Shown here in pieces: positions 42,388 through 51,210 of a stretch of DNA of 64,000 nucleotides (positions are counted from its first letter, which is position 1; each line of letters starts with the position of its first letter). Source of the DNA: Brevundimonas subvibrioides (GTDB lineage Bacteria; Pseudomonadota; Alphaproteobacteria; Caulobacterales; Caulobacteraceae); assembly GCF_027271155.1 (NCBI RefSeq), contig NZ_CP114542.1, positions 1,488,001-1,552,000 on the forward strand, given 5' to 3'. Below the pieces are notes generated by a model. The model had not been told where the DNA came from, made no database searches, and was given only the letters and a program-made list of their open reading frames with translations. The translations under genes and the position numbers were made by a program.

Positions 42388-43338
42388 TTGACGGCACTTG
42401 CCACTCTGCTCGCGGTTCTGATGCTGGGCCAGACGGGTCCGGCACAGCCTGCCTCGTCGGTGCCTCAGGCCGTCGATCAGTCGACGGCGGTGCCGGACGT
42501 CCAGGTCAATGGCGAACGAATCGACCGCGAGGCGATCGAGGAGCGTGCCGCTGCTTTCGTGGAAGAAGTGGCCGATCCGCCGTTCGGGGCCCAACTGGCA
42601 CGCTGGAATACGCCGATCTGCGTGGGCGTCAGCAACATGCGGTCGCCCTATGGACAGTTGCTGATCGATCGCGTCGGCCAGCATGCGGCAGACCTGGGCC
42701 TCGAAGTCGGAGAGGCAGGATGCAAGCCGAACGTGGTCATTGTAGCCACTCCGGATGGGCGGGCGACAGCATCGCATCTGGTCGAGGAGGCGGGCTTGAG
42801 CTTTCGACCGACGGATGGTGGCTCCAATCCGTCGCGAGCGGCGCTGCGGGCGTTCCAGACGTCGGATGCTCCCGTGCGGTGGTGGAACGTCGCCCTGCCT
42901 GTGGGCGAGCAGGGCGAGACCGCATCGCGTCCCCGTGGAGGCATGGGTACGGGAGGTGGCCCGCCTGACGCGCCTGTCGTGGTCGTTCATGCGGGGTCTC
43001 GACTGACATCCAGCATTCGGACCGACATGACCTGGGTCATTATCGTCATCGATTTCAACCGGACGGGTGGCTTGCCGCTCGGGTCGCTGGCGGATTACGT
43101 GTCCATGGTCGCCCTGGCTCAGATCGATCCGGATGCCGATCTGAGCGGCTATGACACGATCCTGAATGCCTTCAGCGATCCCTCGCAGGCGCACAGCCTC
43201 AGCGATTGGGACCTTGGCTATCTCCAATCAATCTATTCGGGTCAGGCGAACCGCGCCAATGCGCGGCAGAGGCGAAACGAAGTCGTCCGGACCCTGGTTC
43301 AGAACCAGATCGCGCCCGTGCCGACAGGGGCCCAGTAG
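42388..43338 (+). CDS. Hypothetical secreted protein
   Basis: The 316-residue product has an N-terminal hydrophobic segment (ALATLLAVLMLGQ) that looks like a signal peptide, then a domain with FGAQLARWNTPICVGVSN, a Cys pair (Cys78 and one near 111 in EAGCKPNVVIV) and WVIIVIDFNRTGG. No family was recognised. It starts at a TTG at 42388 with a weak Shine-Dalgarno. An in-frame ATG at 42421 would cut the signal peptide. It sits between tig and clpP, where other Caulobacterales have little or nothing. Confidence 0.72.
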   Translation: MTALATLLAVLMLGQTGPAQPASSVPQAVDQSTAVPDVQVNGERIDREAIEERAAAFVEEVADPPFGAQLARWNTPICVGVSNMRSPYGQLLIDRVGQHAADLGLEVGEAGCKPNVVIVATPDGRATASHLVEEAGLSFRPTDGGSNPSRAALRAFQTSDAPVRWWNVALPVGEQGETASRPRGGMGTGGGPPDAPVVVVHAGSRLTSSIRTDMTWVIIVIDFNRTGGLPLGSLADYVSMVALAQIDPDADLSGYDTILNAFSDPSQAHSLSDWDLGYLQSIYSGQANRANARQRRNEVVRTLVQNQIAPVPTGAQ

Positions 43339-43470
43339 GTTCGCGACAGCCTTCCGACACGCCGCTCAGCCGCTGTCGGCCTTGCGCGACACGGTGCGCG
43401 ACGCGATATGCTGTCCAACGCGATGGCCAACCGCTGAGTCGTCGTCCTCCAGCATCCGAGAAGGCCAAGA

Positions 43471-44112
43471 ATGCGCGATCCGATCGACTATCTGCAATCC
43501 AACCTCGTCCCCATGGTGGTGGAGCAATCCAGCCGGGGCGAACGTGCCTTCGACATTTTCTCGCGCCTGCTGCGCGAGCGGATCATCTTCCTGACCGGTC
43601 CGTTCGAGGACGGTATGGCCAGCCTGATCTGTGCCCAGCTGCTGTTCCTGGAATCGGAAAACCCGAAGAAGGAAATCAGCATGTACATCAACAGCCCCGG
43701 CGGTCAGGTGACCTCGGCGCTGGCGATCTACGACACCATGCAGTACATCAAGTCGCCGGTCTCGACCGTGGTCATGGGCATGGCCGCCTCGGCCGGCTCG
43801 CTGATCCTGACGGCCGGCGAGGCGGGTCAGCGCATCGCCCTGCCGAACGCACGCATCATGGTGCACCAGCCCTCGGGCGGGTTCCGGGGTCAGGCCTCGG
43901 ACATCGAACTGCACGCTGCCGACATCCGCTACACCAAGCGCCGCCTGAACGAGATCTACGTCCACCACACCGGCCGGACCTATGAAGAGGTGGAGAAGAC
44001 CCTCGATCGCGACCACTTCATGGACGCCGAGGCCGCCAAGGAATGGGGCATTGTCGACCACGTCTACGACAAGCGCGACCAGGCCGATGCGGACGGCGTC
44101 AAGACCGTCTGA
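43471..44112 (+). CDS. clpP: ATP-dependent Clp protease proteolytic subunit
   Basis: The 213-residue serine peptidase forms the tetradecameric chamber that works with ClpX and ClpA. Catalytic Ser107 in GMAASAGSL, His132 in MVHQPSGG and Asp181 in LDRDHFMDA are intact; the [15 protein letters not shown] segment is also present. In Caulobacter ClpXP degrades CtrA and other cell-cycle regulators and is essential. It is separated from clpX by a small hypothetical gene and cicA. Confidence 0.98.
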   Translation: MRDPIDYLQSNLVPMVVEQSSRGERAFDIFSRLLRERIIFLTGPFEDGMASLICAQLLFLESENPKKEISMYINSPGGQVTSALAIYDTMQYIKSPVSTVVMGMAASAGSLILTAGEAGQRIALPNARIMVHQPSGGFRGQASDIELHAADIRYTKRRLNEIYVHHTGRTYEEVEKTLDRDHFMDAEAAKEWGIVDHVYDKRDQADADGVKTV

Positions 44113-44116
44113 TTTG

Positions 44117-44258
44117 TTCCTCCCCCTGGCGCAGCCTAAGGGGGAGGGGGACCGCAGCGCTGTTGCGCTGTGGTGAAGGGGGCCAGCCGCAAAGACGGTG
44201 TGTGGGGGTAAGCCCCCGCCACCCCTTCGTGGTCCCCCTTCCCCTGCGGGGGGAGGAA
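44117..44258 (+). repeat. Dispersed GC-rich palindromic repeat, copy B
   Basis: The element begins TTCCTCCCCC and ends GGGGGGAGGAA, with sub-hairpins around AAGGGGGAGGGGGACCGC and GGTCCCCCTTCCCC. It is longer than the 34507 copy but has the same order of blocks. It starts five bases after the clpP stop, and its right arm provides GGAGGA five bases before the ATG at 44263. Confidence 0.85.
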
Positions 44259-44262
44259 CAAG

Positions 44263-44583
44263 ATGCAACACACCCGCGACCTCAAGGGCATCGTCACCGT
44301 CGATGGCGACGACTACGAATGGGAGGTCCGACGTCAGCCGCAGCGCACGACCGGCAACGAATGGCAGGGCATCGGCATCGCCCTCAGGCTGGTTGACGGT
44401 CAGCGAGAGGCCCTGGTGCAGTTTCCCATGGTCATGCGGGCCAGCGGGATTCCGAATTTCGAGCGCCAGCGGATCAATGTCGAAAGCATCAGGAACGCGG
44501 TTGCCTCGGCCATAGCGGCCGGATGGAACCCGACATCGCGCGGCAAGGTCGTGGTCTTCGATGTGGACGCCGACGGCAACTGA
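44263..44583 (+). CDS. Conserved small hypothetical protein
   Basis: The 106-residue soluble protein of unknown function is a mostly beta N-terminal half (GIVTVDGDDYEWEVRRQPQ, then IGIALRLVDGQREALVQFPM) followed by a helix (INVESIRNAVASAIAAGW) and a closing strand GKVVVFDVDAD. No motif for catalysis or DNA binding is seen. The Shine-Dalgarno comes from the repeat at 44117-44258. It ends five bases before the convergent cicA gene. Confidence 0.78.
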   Translation: MQHTRDLKGIVTVDGDDYEWEVRRQPQRTTGNEWQGIGIALRLVDGQREALVQFPMVMRASGIPNFERQRINVESIRNAVASAIAAGWNPTSRGKVVVFDVDADGN

Positions 44584-44588
44584 GCCGA

Positions 44589-45236
44589 TCAGGGCCTGCC
44601 CTTGAAGACCCGAAATCCTGCGATCGCCGCGATGGCCAGCATCTCGGTATCGCCCGAGGTGTCGCCATAGGCAGCGGCCAGCCGCACGTCCGGTCCGAAG
44701 GCGGCCCGCAACCGCCGCACCTTTTCCTCGCCGCGACAATTCGGCCCTTCGAACGCTCCGGTGAACCAGCCCCTCGCGTCGGTGACCAGATCGGTGCCCA
44801 GAAGGGCGTCGGCGCCCAGCCGGTCGGCGAACGGCTGGACCGTCAGGGCCGGGGAGGCGGTCACGATTGCGCGATATGCGCCCCGTCGGCCCCAGTCATT
44901 CCAGACGCCCAGCGCATCCGGTCGCATCAGTCTGTCCCAGTGCTCGCGCGCAAATTGCTCGGCTTCCATGCTCAGCGCCATGGCACCCATACCCGGCAGG
45001 AAGCGGCGGACGGCAGCCTCCTTCAGCCTTTGACGGTCGCGGTCCAGGGCATAGGCGGCCAGCTGAGGCGCCATGGCCAGAAGCCCGCTGCGCCAGCGTT
45101 CCGGGCCGACCTTCCACTTCAGAAAGGCGGTGAAACTGTCCCGGATCGTCAGCGTGCCGTCGAAATCGAAGGCGACGACGGGCTGACCCGGTGCGGGCGA
45201 CTGGCGAAACGGTCGTGTGGTTCCCATGTCACCCAT
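44589..45236 (-). CDS. cicA: HAD-superfamily phosphotransferase CicA
   Basis: The 215-residue HAD-IB hydrolase has FDFDGTLTIRDSFTAFL (motif I Asp, about 23-39), IVTASPALTVQPFADRLG (motif II) and AAYGDTSGDTEML (motif IV, with GEEKVRRL before it). In Caulobacter a gene of this family, cicA, lies at the same place between clpP and clpX and its dose affects growth and morphology, so the assignment rests on both sequence and synteny. Alternative ATG at 45227 is possible. It is transcribed opposite to clpX. Confidence 0.85.
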   Translation of the reverse strand: MGDMGTTRPFRQSPAPGQPVVAFDFDGTLTIRDSFTAFLKWKVGPERWRSGLLAMAPQLAAYALDRDRQRLKEAAVRRFLPGMGAMALSMEAEQFAREHWDRLMRPDALGVWNDWGRRGAYRAIVTASPALTVQPFADRLGADALLGTDLVTDARGWFTGAFEGPNCRGEEKVRRLRAAFGPDVRLAAAYGDTSGDTEMLAIAAIAGFRVFKGRP

Positions 45237-45419
45237 TCGCCTTGATCCTCTTCCATCCTGAACCGTCCACGCCCAGTCGCGTGCACTCTGCTTTCGCGGG
45301 GTTGTCGTGGCGGTTCGGATGGGGGATTGTCATTTTTTGAATATCTTCGCCTCCATAGTGATGGAATCATTGCGAAGACAGCGCGTTCCCTCTCCGGGGC
45401 GCGAGAGTGAGAAGGGTCC

Positions 45420-46685
45420 ATGACCAAAGCTGCCGGCACCGACGCCAAGAGCACCCTCTACTGCAGCTTCTGCGGCAAGAGCCAGCACGAGGTGCGCAAG
45501 CTCATTGCCGGACCGACGGTGTTCATCTGCGACGAATGCGTCGAACTGTGCATGGACATCATCCGCGAAGAGCACAAGATCGGCTTCAAGAAGGCGGGGG
45601 CCGACGGCGTGCCTACGCCCAAGGAAATCCGCGAAGTCCTCGACGACTATGTGATCGGCCAGAGCCACGCCAAGAAGGTTCTCTCGGTGGCCGTCCACAA
45701 CCACTACAAGCGCCTGAACCACGCGACGAAGAACAACGACGTCGAACTGGCCAAGTCCAACATCATGCTGATCGGGCCCACGGGCTCGGGCAAGACTCTG
45801 CTGGCCCAGACGCTGGCGCGCATCATCGACGTGCCCTTCACCATGGCCGACGCCACGACCCTGACCGAGGCCGGTTATGTGGGTGAGGACGTCGAGAACA
45901 TCATCCTGAAGCTGCTCCAGGCGTCCGACTACAACGTCGAGCGGGCCCAGCGCGGCATCGTCTACATCGACGAGATCGACAAGATCTCGCGCAAGTCCGA
46001 CAACCCCTCGATCACCCGCGATGTGTCGGGCGAGGGCGTGCAGCAGGCCCTGCTGAAGATCATGGAAGGCACCGTCGCCTCCGTGCCTCCGCAAGGCGGG
46101 CGCAAGCATCCGCAGCAGGAGTTCCTGCAGGTCGATACGGCCAACATCCTGTTCATCGTCGGCGGTGCCTTCGCCGGTCTGGAAAAGGTCATCTCCGCGC
46201 GTGGAGCCGGGGCCTCGATCGGCTTCGGGGCCAAGGTCAAGGAAGTGGACGAGCGCCGCACGGGTGACATCCTGAAAGGGGTGGAACCGGACGATCTGAT
46301 GCGGTTCGGCCTGATCCCCGAGTTCATCGGTCGTCTGCCCGTCCTGGCGACCCTGGAAGACCTCGACGAGAAGGCCCTGGTCACCATCCTGACCGAGCCC
46401 AAGAACGCCCTGGTCAAGCAGTACAAGCGCCTGTTCGAGATGGAGAACGTCGGCCTGACCTTCACCGACGATGCGCTCAACGCCGTCGCCAAGAAGGCGA
46501 TCACGCGCAAGACGGGCGCGCGGGGCCTGCGCTCGATCCTGGAAGGCATTCTGCTGGAGACGATGTTCGAACTGCCGACCTTCGACGGTGTCGAGGAGGT
46601 GGTCGTCAACGCAGAGGTCATCGAGGGCAATGCCCAGCCCCTGCTGATCTATGCCGAGAAGAAAAAGGCCGACGGCGCGGCCTGA
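45420..46685 (+). CDS. clpX: ATP-dependent Clp protease ATP-binding subunit ClpX
   Basis: The 421-residue AAA+ unfoldase has the zinc-binding N-domain (Cys15, 18, 37, 40), Walker A GPTGSGKT (119-126), Walker [11 protein letters not shown], the [22 protein letters not shown] segment, the [13 protein letters not shown] loop and sensor-2 region ARGLRSILE. It feeds substrates to ClpP. The ATG at 45420 is the family start. The 183 bases upstream contain a weak heat-shock-like pair (TTTGAA at 45336, CCATAG at 45353). Confidence 0.98.
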   Translation: MTKAAGTDAKSTLYCSFCGKSQHEVRKLIAGPTVFICDECVELCMDIIREEHKIGFKKAGADGVPTPKEIREVLDDYVIGQSHAKKVLSVAVHNHYKRLNHATKNNDVELAKSNIMLIGPTGSGKTLLAQTLARIIDVPFTMADATTLTEAGYVGEDVENIILKLLQASDYNVERAQRGIVYIDEIDKISRKSDNPSITRDVSGEGVQQALLKIMEGTVASVPPQGGRKHPQQEFLQVDTANILFIVGGAFAGLEKVISARGAGASIGFGAKVKEVDERRTGDILKGVEPDDLMRFGLIPEFIGRLPVLATLEDLDEKALVTILTEPKNALVKQYKRLFEMENVGLTFTDDALNAVAKKAITRKTGARGLRSILEGILLETMFELPTFDGVEEVVVNAEVIEGNAQPLLIYAEKKKADGAA

Positions 46686-46909
46686 TCGTCCGCATTTGAT
46701 CCCTCCCCTGCGGCGCCTCTTCGGAAGCGACCGCATGGGACAAAGGCCGGTTCGATGCGTTGGGGTGGCCCGGTGGTCTTCGAAGGCGCTGTCGGGTGGT
46801 CCCAGGCGGATCAGCGTGGACGTTTGGTGGGCTGATATGTCCGATCCTTACCACCGGGGTGGGGACCTCCACGCCTAGGGTGGCCGCATCTCAGCAAGGG
46901 GACGCGGAC

Positions 46910-47473
46910 ATGGATCGCAGAACGTTTTCGATACTGATGGCAGGCGGCGTTGCCGGCACTGCCGCACCGGCCGTAGCCGCTTCGCCGCGGCAGCAAGCCC
47001 ACGGCTTCGTCACCGCCGCCACCGAAGGCCGGTTCGGTGAGCGGACCCGGCTGTTCGGCGGCACCAGCCCCAACGACATCAAGATTTCCGGCCAGGACAC
47101 CGGCGGGCAGCTGTCTGTGTTCGAATATGTGGGCCACGTCCCCGGCGGGCCCCCGCTGCATGTCCACCCGGACCAGGACGAAATCTTCTTCATCCACGGC
47201 GGCGATTATCTGTTTCAGATCGGCACGGAGAGACGTCGCCTGGGTGCGGGCGACACCGTGTTTCTGCCGCGCGGCGAGCCCCACACTTTCGCCCAGCTCA
47301 GCGAGGTCGGGCGCATGTTGTTCATGTTCACGCCGGCGGGCGATATGGAGGCCTATTTCCGGGCACTCGCCGACCTCGCCGGGCCTCCGTCAGAAGCAGA
47401 AGAGGCGGCCCTGTTCGCTGCCCACGGCATGAGGCGGCTTGGCCCGGGTCTCGATCCGCGCGTAGATGGCTGA
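46910..47473 (+). CDS. Exported cupin-domain protein
   Basis: The 187-residue product starts with a Tat-like signal (MDRRTFSILMAGGVAGTAAPAVAAS). A cupin core follows, with PPLHVHPDQDEIFFIHGGDYLFQIG (metal His, His and Glu) and LPRGEPHTFAQL (fourth ligand His). Cupins of this kind include quercetin dioxygenase-like enzymes and sugar isomerases, but no substrate can be assigned. It is followed after 23 bases by an AraC-family gene that probably regulates it or responds to its substrate. Confidence 0.84.
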   Translation: MDRRTFSILMAGGVAGTAAPAVAASPRQQAHGFVTAATEGRFGERTRLFGGTSPNDIKISGQDTGGQLSVFEYVGHVPGGPPLHVHPDQDEIFFIHGGDYLFQIGTERRRLGAGDTVFLPRGEPHTFAQLSEVGRMLFMFTPAGDMEAYFRALADLAGPPSEAEEAALFAAHGMRRLGPGLDPRVDG

Positions 47474-47496
47474 CCGCAAGGGAAGGGGAGGCCGCC

Positions 47497-48342
47497 TTGC
47501 AGCCTGTGTTCCGAGAGACCGCGCCCTGTCCCGGCCTGAGGGGCTGGGTCAGCCGCTATCAGATCATTCATCTGGACTTTCGCGCGATCGAAGCCCCGCC
47601 GGCAAAAGCCTATTGGCCCCGGCCTGCTTCGGCCCTGGCCTTCTATCCCCGTGATCCTGAGGTCGTAAGCCGGGCGGGCACGGGTGCCGAGACCAAGCCT
47701 CGCGCGGTGCTGATTGGCCAGCCGACCGCGATGGAGCATCGTTGCGGTGGCCGGGACTTCTTCGTCTTCCAGGTCGAGTTCAGGCCGGGTGCCCTCTATC
47801 GCCTGACGGGCGGTCTACGATCCACGCAGCTGACCGACGCCTTCGTCGATGCCGAGGCGGTTTTTGGACGCGAGGCGTCCCAGGCCGCATCGGCCCTTTC
47901 GGACGCCGAAGACGCTGACGTCATGATCGGGATCGTGGACGCCTTTCTCATGCGACTGGTCGCAAGGAGGCAGGCCCGGCGTGGGTTGGGTGAACACGGT
48001 GCCGACTGGGCTGCGGATCGACTGTGCATGAATGGCGTCGGCTCGCTGTCACGTCTCGCCGACCGCGCTGGGCTGAGCCCAAGACAGCTTCACCGCAGCT
48101 TTCTGGATCGTATCGGTGTCGAGCCCAGCGTGTTCGGCCGGATCGCGCGGTTCGACCGCCTGTTGCGGGCCCGCAATGCATACCCCGACTGGGACTGGCT
48201 CAGCCTCGCGCTTAACTCAGGCTACCATGACCACCGTCACATGGCGCGCGATTTCCAGTCCTTCACGGGGATGAGCCCCGGTGCCTTCTATCTCCAGGAA
48301 CTGGCGGCACCCGAGCGGCACTTCGGACACCTGGAGACCTGA
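47497..48342 (+). CDS. AraC-family transcriptional regulator
   Basis: The 281-residue regulator has an N-terminal sensing region with no strong motif and a C-terminal AraC DNA-binding domain. The latter includes SLSRLADRAGLSPRQLHRSFLDRIGVEPS (first helix-turn-helix) and WLSLALNSGYHDHRHMARDFQSFTGMSPGAFY (second). The TTG at 47497 has a GGAAGGGGAG Shine-Dalgarno. The DNA-binding half is of the subclass often paired with stress or catabolic genes; the inducer is unknown. Confidence 0.87.
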   Translation: MQPVFRETAPCPGLRGWVSRYQIIHLDFRAIEAPPAKAYWPRPASALAFYPRDPEVVSRAGTGAETKPRAVLIGQPTAMEHRCGGRDFFVFQVEFRPGALYRLTGGLRSTQLTDAFVDAEAVFGREASQAASALSDAEDADVMIGIVDAFLMRLVARRQARRGLGEHGADWAADRLCMNGVGSLSRLADRAGLSPRQLHRSFLDRIGVEPSVFGRIARFDRLLRARNAYPDWDWLSLALNSGYHDHRHMARDFQSFTGMSPGAFYLQELAAPERHFGHLET

Positions 48343-48384
48343 AGCCACGTCACCAGGACAATATCCTGGACTTTTGGGGCAACG

Positions 48385-48413
48385 CTTGAACGTCATGTGA
48401 CAAGCGCCACATA
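48385..48413 (+). promoter_or_regulatory. Candidate heat-shock (RpoH) promoter for lon
   Basis: CTTGAA (48385-48390), a 15-base spacer and CCACATA (48406-48412) fit the alphaproteobacterial sigma-32 pattern CTTGAA-N10/16-CCCATnT. It lies about 108 bases upstream of the lon start. Lon is heat-inducible in related bacteria. Confidence 0.6.
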
Positions 48414-48520
48414 CTCATCCGAACGCCGTCGGAATCGACGGGCCTCTCCAGGGTGTCGCTGCATATCGCGGGGCGTCGGGGGAGGCGGGCCGGAGATCGT
48501 CAATGGCCCAGGAGCGCATC

Positions 48521-50923
48521 ATGTCCGAGTCAAAGATCCTGCCCGTCCTGCCTCTGCGGGACATCGTCGTGTTTCCCCATATGGTCGTGCCGCTCTTCGT
48601 AGGGCGCGAGAAATCCGTGCGGGCGCTCGATGAAATCATGAAGGGTGAAAAGCAGATCCTGCTGGCCACCCAGAAGAACAGCGTCGATGACGATCCGTCG
48701 CCCGACGCCATCTATCCGGTCGGTGTGCTGGCCACCGTGCTTCAGCTGCTGAAACTGCCTGACGGCACCGTGAAGGTGCTGGTCGAGGGCAAGGGCCGGG
48801 CCCGTCTGACCCGCTTCACCGACCGCGAGGCGTATTTCGAGGCTGAGGCCGTCGAGATCGAGGACGACCTGGGTGAACCCTCCCAGGCCGAGGCCCTGCT
48901 GCGCGCCGTGGTCGAGCAGTTCGAAAACTATGTGAAGCTGAACAAGAAGGTGCCGCCCGAGGCGCTCAGCTCCATTCCCCAGATCACCGACGCGTCCAAG
49001 CTGGCGGACAGTGTCGCAGCCCACCTGTCGGTCAAGATCGCCGACAAGCAGGCCCTGCTGGAAACCATTGCCGTGCCCCAGCGTCTGGAGAAGGTCTATG
49101 GCCTTATGGAGGGCGAGATCAGCGTCCTGCAGGTCGAGAAGAAGATCCGCTCGCGCGTGAAGCGCCAGATGGAGAAGACCCAGCGCGAATATTACCTGAA
49201 CGAGCAGATGAAGGCGATCCAGCGCGAGCTGGGCGAGACCGACGACGCCCGCGACGAGATCATGGAGCTGGAAAAGCGCATCCGTAAGACGCGCCTGTCG
49301 AAGGAAGCCCGCACCAAGGCCGAGGCCGAGGTCAAGAAGCTGCGCAATATGAGCCCGATGTCGGCGGAATCGACGGTGGTGCGCAACTACCTCGACTGGC
49401 TGCTGGCCATTCCGTGGGGCAAGGCCAAGCAGAAGCCGATCGATCTGAACAGGGCCGAGGCCATCCTCGAGGAGGACCACTACGGGCTCGAGAAGGTCAA
49501 GGAACGCATCATCGAGTATCTGGCCGTCCAGGCGCGCACCAACTCGCTGAAGGGGCCGATCCTGTGCCTCGTCGGCCCTCCCGGGGTCGGGAAGACCTCG
49601 CTGGCCAGGTCGATCGCCAAGGCGACGGGGCGTGAATACGTCCGCATGTCGCTGGGCGGGATGCGGGACGAGGCGGAAATCCGCGGTCACCGCCGGACCT
49701 ACATCGGCTCCATGCCCGGCAAGATCATCCAGTCGATGAAGAAGGTGAAGACCACCAACGCCTTCATCCTGCTGGACGAGATCGACAAGCTGGGCGCCGA
49801 CTGGCGCGGCGACCCGTCCAGCGCGCTGCTGGAGGTGCTGGATCCGGCCCAGAACAATGCGTTCGGCGATCACTATCTCGAGGTCGACTATGACCTGTCC
49901 AACGTCATGTTCGTGACCACGGCCAACAGCCTGAACATGCCCCAGCCCCTGATGGACCGGATGGAGATCATCCGGGTCAGCGGCTACACCGAGGACGAAA
50001 AGGTCGAGATCGCCAAGCGGCACGTCCTGCCCAAGGTCACGAAGGACAACGGCCTGACGGCTGCCGAGTTCGTCGTGCCTGAGGACACGATCCGCGACCT
50101 GATCCGCTACTACACGCGCGAAGCCGGCGTGCGTTCGCTGGAACGTGCCCTGGGCGGTCTGGCACGCAAGGCCGTTCGCGAGATGTCGAAGGAGAAGACG
50201 CTCTCGATCACCGTCGACGGCGCCAAGCTGGCCGACTATGCGGGCGTGAAGAAATACCGCTACGGCGAGACCGACGAAGAGGATCAGGTCGGCATCGTCA
50301 CGGGCCTGGCCTGGACCGAGTTCGGCGGCGACATCCTGACTATCGAGGCGATCAAGATGCCGGGGCGCGGGCGCATGACCGTGACGGGCAATCTGAAGGA
50401 GGTGATGAAGGAATCCATCTCCGCCGCCGCCTCCTATGTCCGGGCCCGCTCGCTCAGCTTCGGGGTCAAGCCGCCGGTGTTCGAAAAGACCGACATCCAC
50501 GTCCACGTGCCGGACGGGGCCACGCCCAAGGACGGCCCGTCGGCCGGTGTCGCCATGACCGTCGCCATGGTCTCGGTCCTGACCGGCGTGCCGATCCGCA
50601 AGGACATCGCCATGACCGGCGAGATCACGCTGCGTGGCCGGGTCACCGCCATCGGCGGCCTGAAGGAGAAGCTGCTTGCGGCGCTGCGGTCCGGCGTCAA
50701 GACCGTGCTGATTCCGCAGGAGAATGAGAAGGACCTCGCCGATGTGCCGGACAATGTGAAGGGCGCACTGGAAATCGTCCCGATCTCGACGGCCGACGAG
50801 GCGTTGAAGTGGGCCCTGACCGGCTCGCTGACGGCCGTGGAGTGGGACGAGGTGGCCGAGCCGCTGAACCCCGGGCCCGCCACCGTTCCGCCGATCGACG
50901 GCACGACGGTCGTCAGCCACTGA
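48521..50923 (+). CDS. lon: ATP-dependent Lon protease
   Basis: The 800-residue homo-oligomeric AAA+ protease has an N-terminal LON domain (LPVLPLRDIVVFPHMVVPLFVG), a coiled-coil region near 215-285, Walker A GPPGVGKT (352-359), Walker B FILLDEIDKLG and the catalytic dyad Ser674 in DGPSAGVA and Lys717 in GLKEKLL. In Caulobacter Lon degrades DnaA, CcrM and SciP. ATG 48521 has an AGGAG eight bases upstream and matches the family start; an ATG at 48503 would add six residues. Confidence 0.97.
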   Translation: MSESKILPVLPLRDIVVFPHMVVPLFVGREKSVRALDEIMKGEKQILLATQKNSVDDDPSPDAIYPVGVLATVLQLLKLPDGTVKVLVEGKGRARLTRFTDREAYFEAEAVEIEDDLGEPSQAEALLRAVVEQFENYVKLNKKVPPEALSSIPQITDASKLADSVAAHLSVKIADKQALLETIAVPQRLEKVYGLMEGEISVLQVEKKIRSRVKRQMEKTQREYYLNEQMKAIQRELGETDDARDEIMELEKRIRKTRLSKEARTKAEAEVKKLRNMSPMSAESTVVRNYLDWLLAIPWGKAKQKPIDLNRAEAILEEDHYGLEKVKERIIEYLAVQARTNSLKGPILCLVGPPGVGKTSLARSIAKATGREYVRMSLGGMRDEAEIRGHRRTYIGSMPGKIIQSMKKVKTTNAFILLDEIDKLGADWRGDPSSALLEVLDPAQNNAFGDHYLEVDYDLSNVMFVTTANSLNMPQPLMDRMEIIRVSGYTEDEKVEIAKRHVLPKVTKDNGLTAAEFVVPEDTIRDLIRYYTREAGVRSLERALGGLARKAVREMSKEKTLSITVDGAKLADYAGVKKYRYGETDEEDQVGIVTGLAWTEFGGDILTIEAIKMPGRGRMTVTGNLKEVMKESISAAASYVRARSLSFGVKPPVFEKTDIHVHVPDGATPKDGPSAGVAMTVAMVSVLTGVPIRKDIAMTGEITLRGRVTAIGGLKEKLLAALRSGVKTVLIPQENEKDLADVPDNVKGALEIVPISTADEALKWALTGSLTAVEWDEVAEPLNPGPATVPPIDGTTVVSH

Positions 50924-50930
50924 CCAATCG

Positions 50931-51001
50931 TCTCCTCTCTGTTCGCACGGCGAACGGGGAGGGGGCACGGCCGTTCTTCACGGCCATGACGGAGGGGTTC
51001 T
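50931..51001 (+). repeat. Dispersed GC-rich palindromic repeat, partial copy C
   Basis: The element begins TCTCCTCTCT with the sub-hairpin GTTCG/CGAAC, continues GGGGAGGGGGCACGGCCG and ends near GACGGAGGGGTTC, matching the left half of the repeats at 34507 and 44117. It starts seven bases after the lon stop and ends about 40 bases before tRNA-Val. The right arm is missing. Confidence 0.7.
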
Positions 51002-51041
51002 GGACGCGGCCTGAATCAACGGGCAAACAGATCCCCTGGAT

Positions 51042-51118
51042 GGGCGGCTAGCTCAGCTGGTCAGAGCATCTCGTTTACACCGAGAGGGTCGGCGGTTCGA
51101 ACCCGTCGCCGCCTACCA
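51042..51118 (+). tRNA. tRNA-Val (anticodon TAC)
   Basis: The 77-base cloverleaf has acceptor GGGCGGC with GCCGCCT at the 3' side (one G-T pair), discriminator A and an encoded CCA. Anticodon stem TCTCG/CGAGA carries loop TTTACAC, anticodon TAC (reads GTA). The T arm is GGCGGTTCGAACCCGTC. Confidence 0.96.
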
Positions 51119-51127
51119 ATCCCATCG

Positions 51128-51158
51128 AAAAGGCCGCCGGAGCGATCCGGCGGCCTTT
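51128..51158 (+). terminator. Rho-independent terminator after tRNA-Val
   Basis: The hairpin AAAAGGCCGCCGG / CCGGCGGCCTTT with a 6-base loop has A and T runs on either side. It lies 10 bases after the tRNA and can also terminate the convergent autotransporter transcript, whose stop is at 51211. Confidence 0.9.
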
Positions 51159-51210
51159 GTCGTTCCCTGTGTCGGTGGAGCGGGAGGGATGACCCTCCGA
51201 TCCCGCCCGA

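Noticed and set aside
45336..45358. Heat-shock-like promoter before clpX
   Set aside because: The -35 reads TTTGAA and the -10 CCATAG, only a partial match, so it is mentioned in the clpX entry but not listed as a feature.
46737..46761. GGGAC-N16-CGTT, a possible EcfG promoter before the cupin gene
   Set aside because: One mismatch in the five-base core and a distance of about 150 bases to the start make it too weak to report as a feature.
48530..50968. An 812-codon open frame antisense to lon
   Set aside because: Same reason: it is the complement of a real, highly biased coding frame, with no Shine-Dalgarno or known domain.
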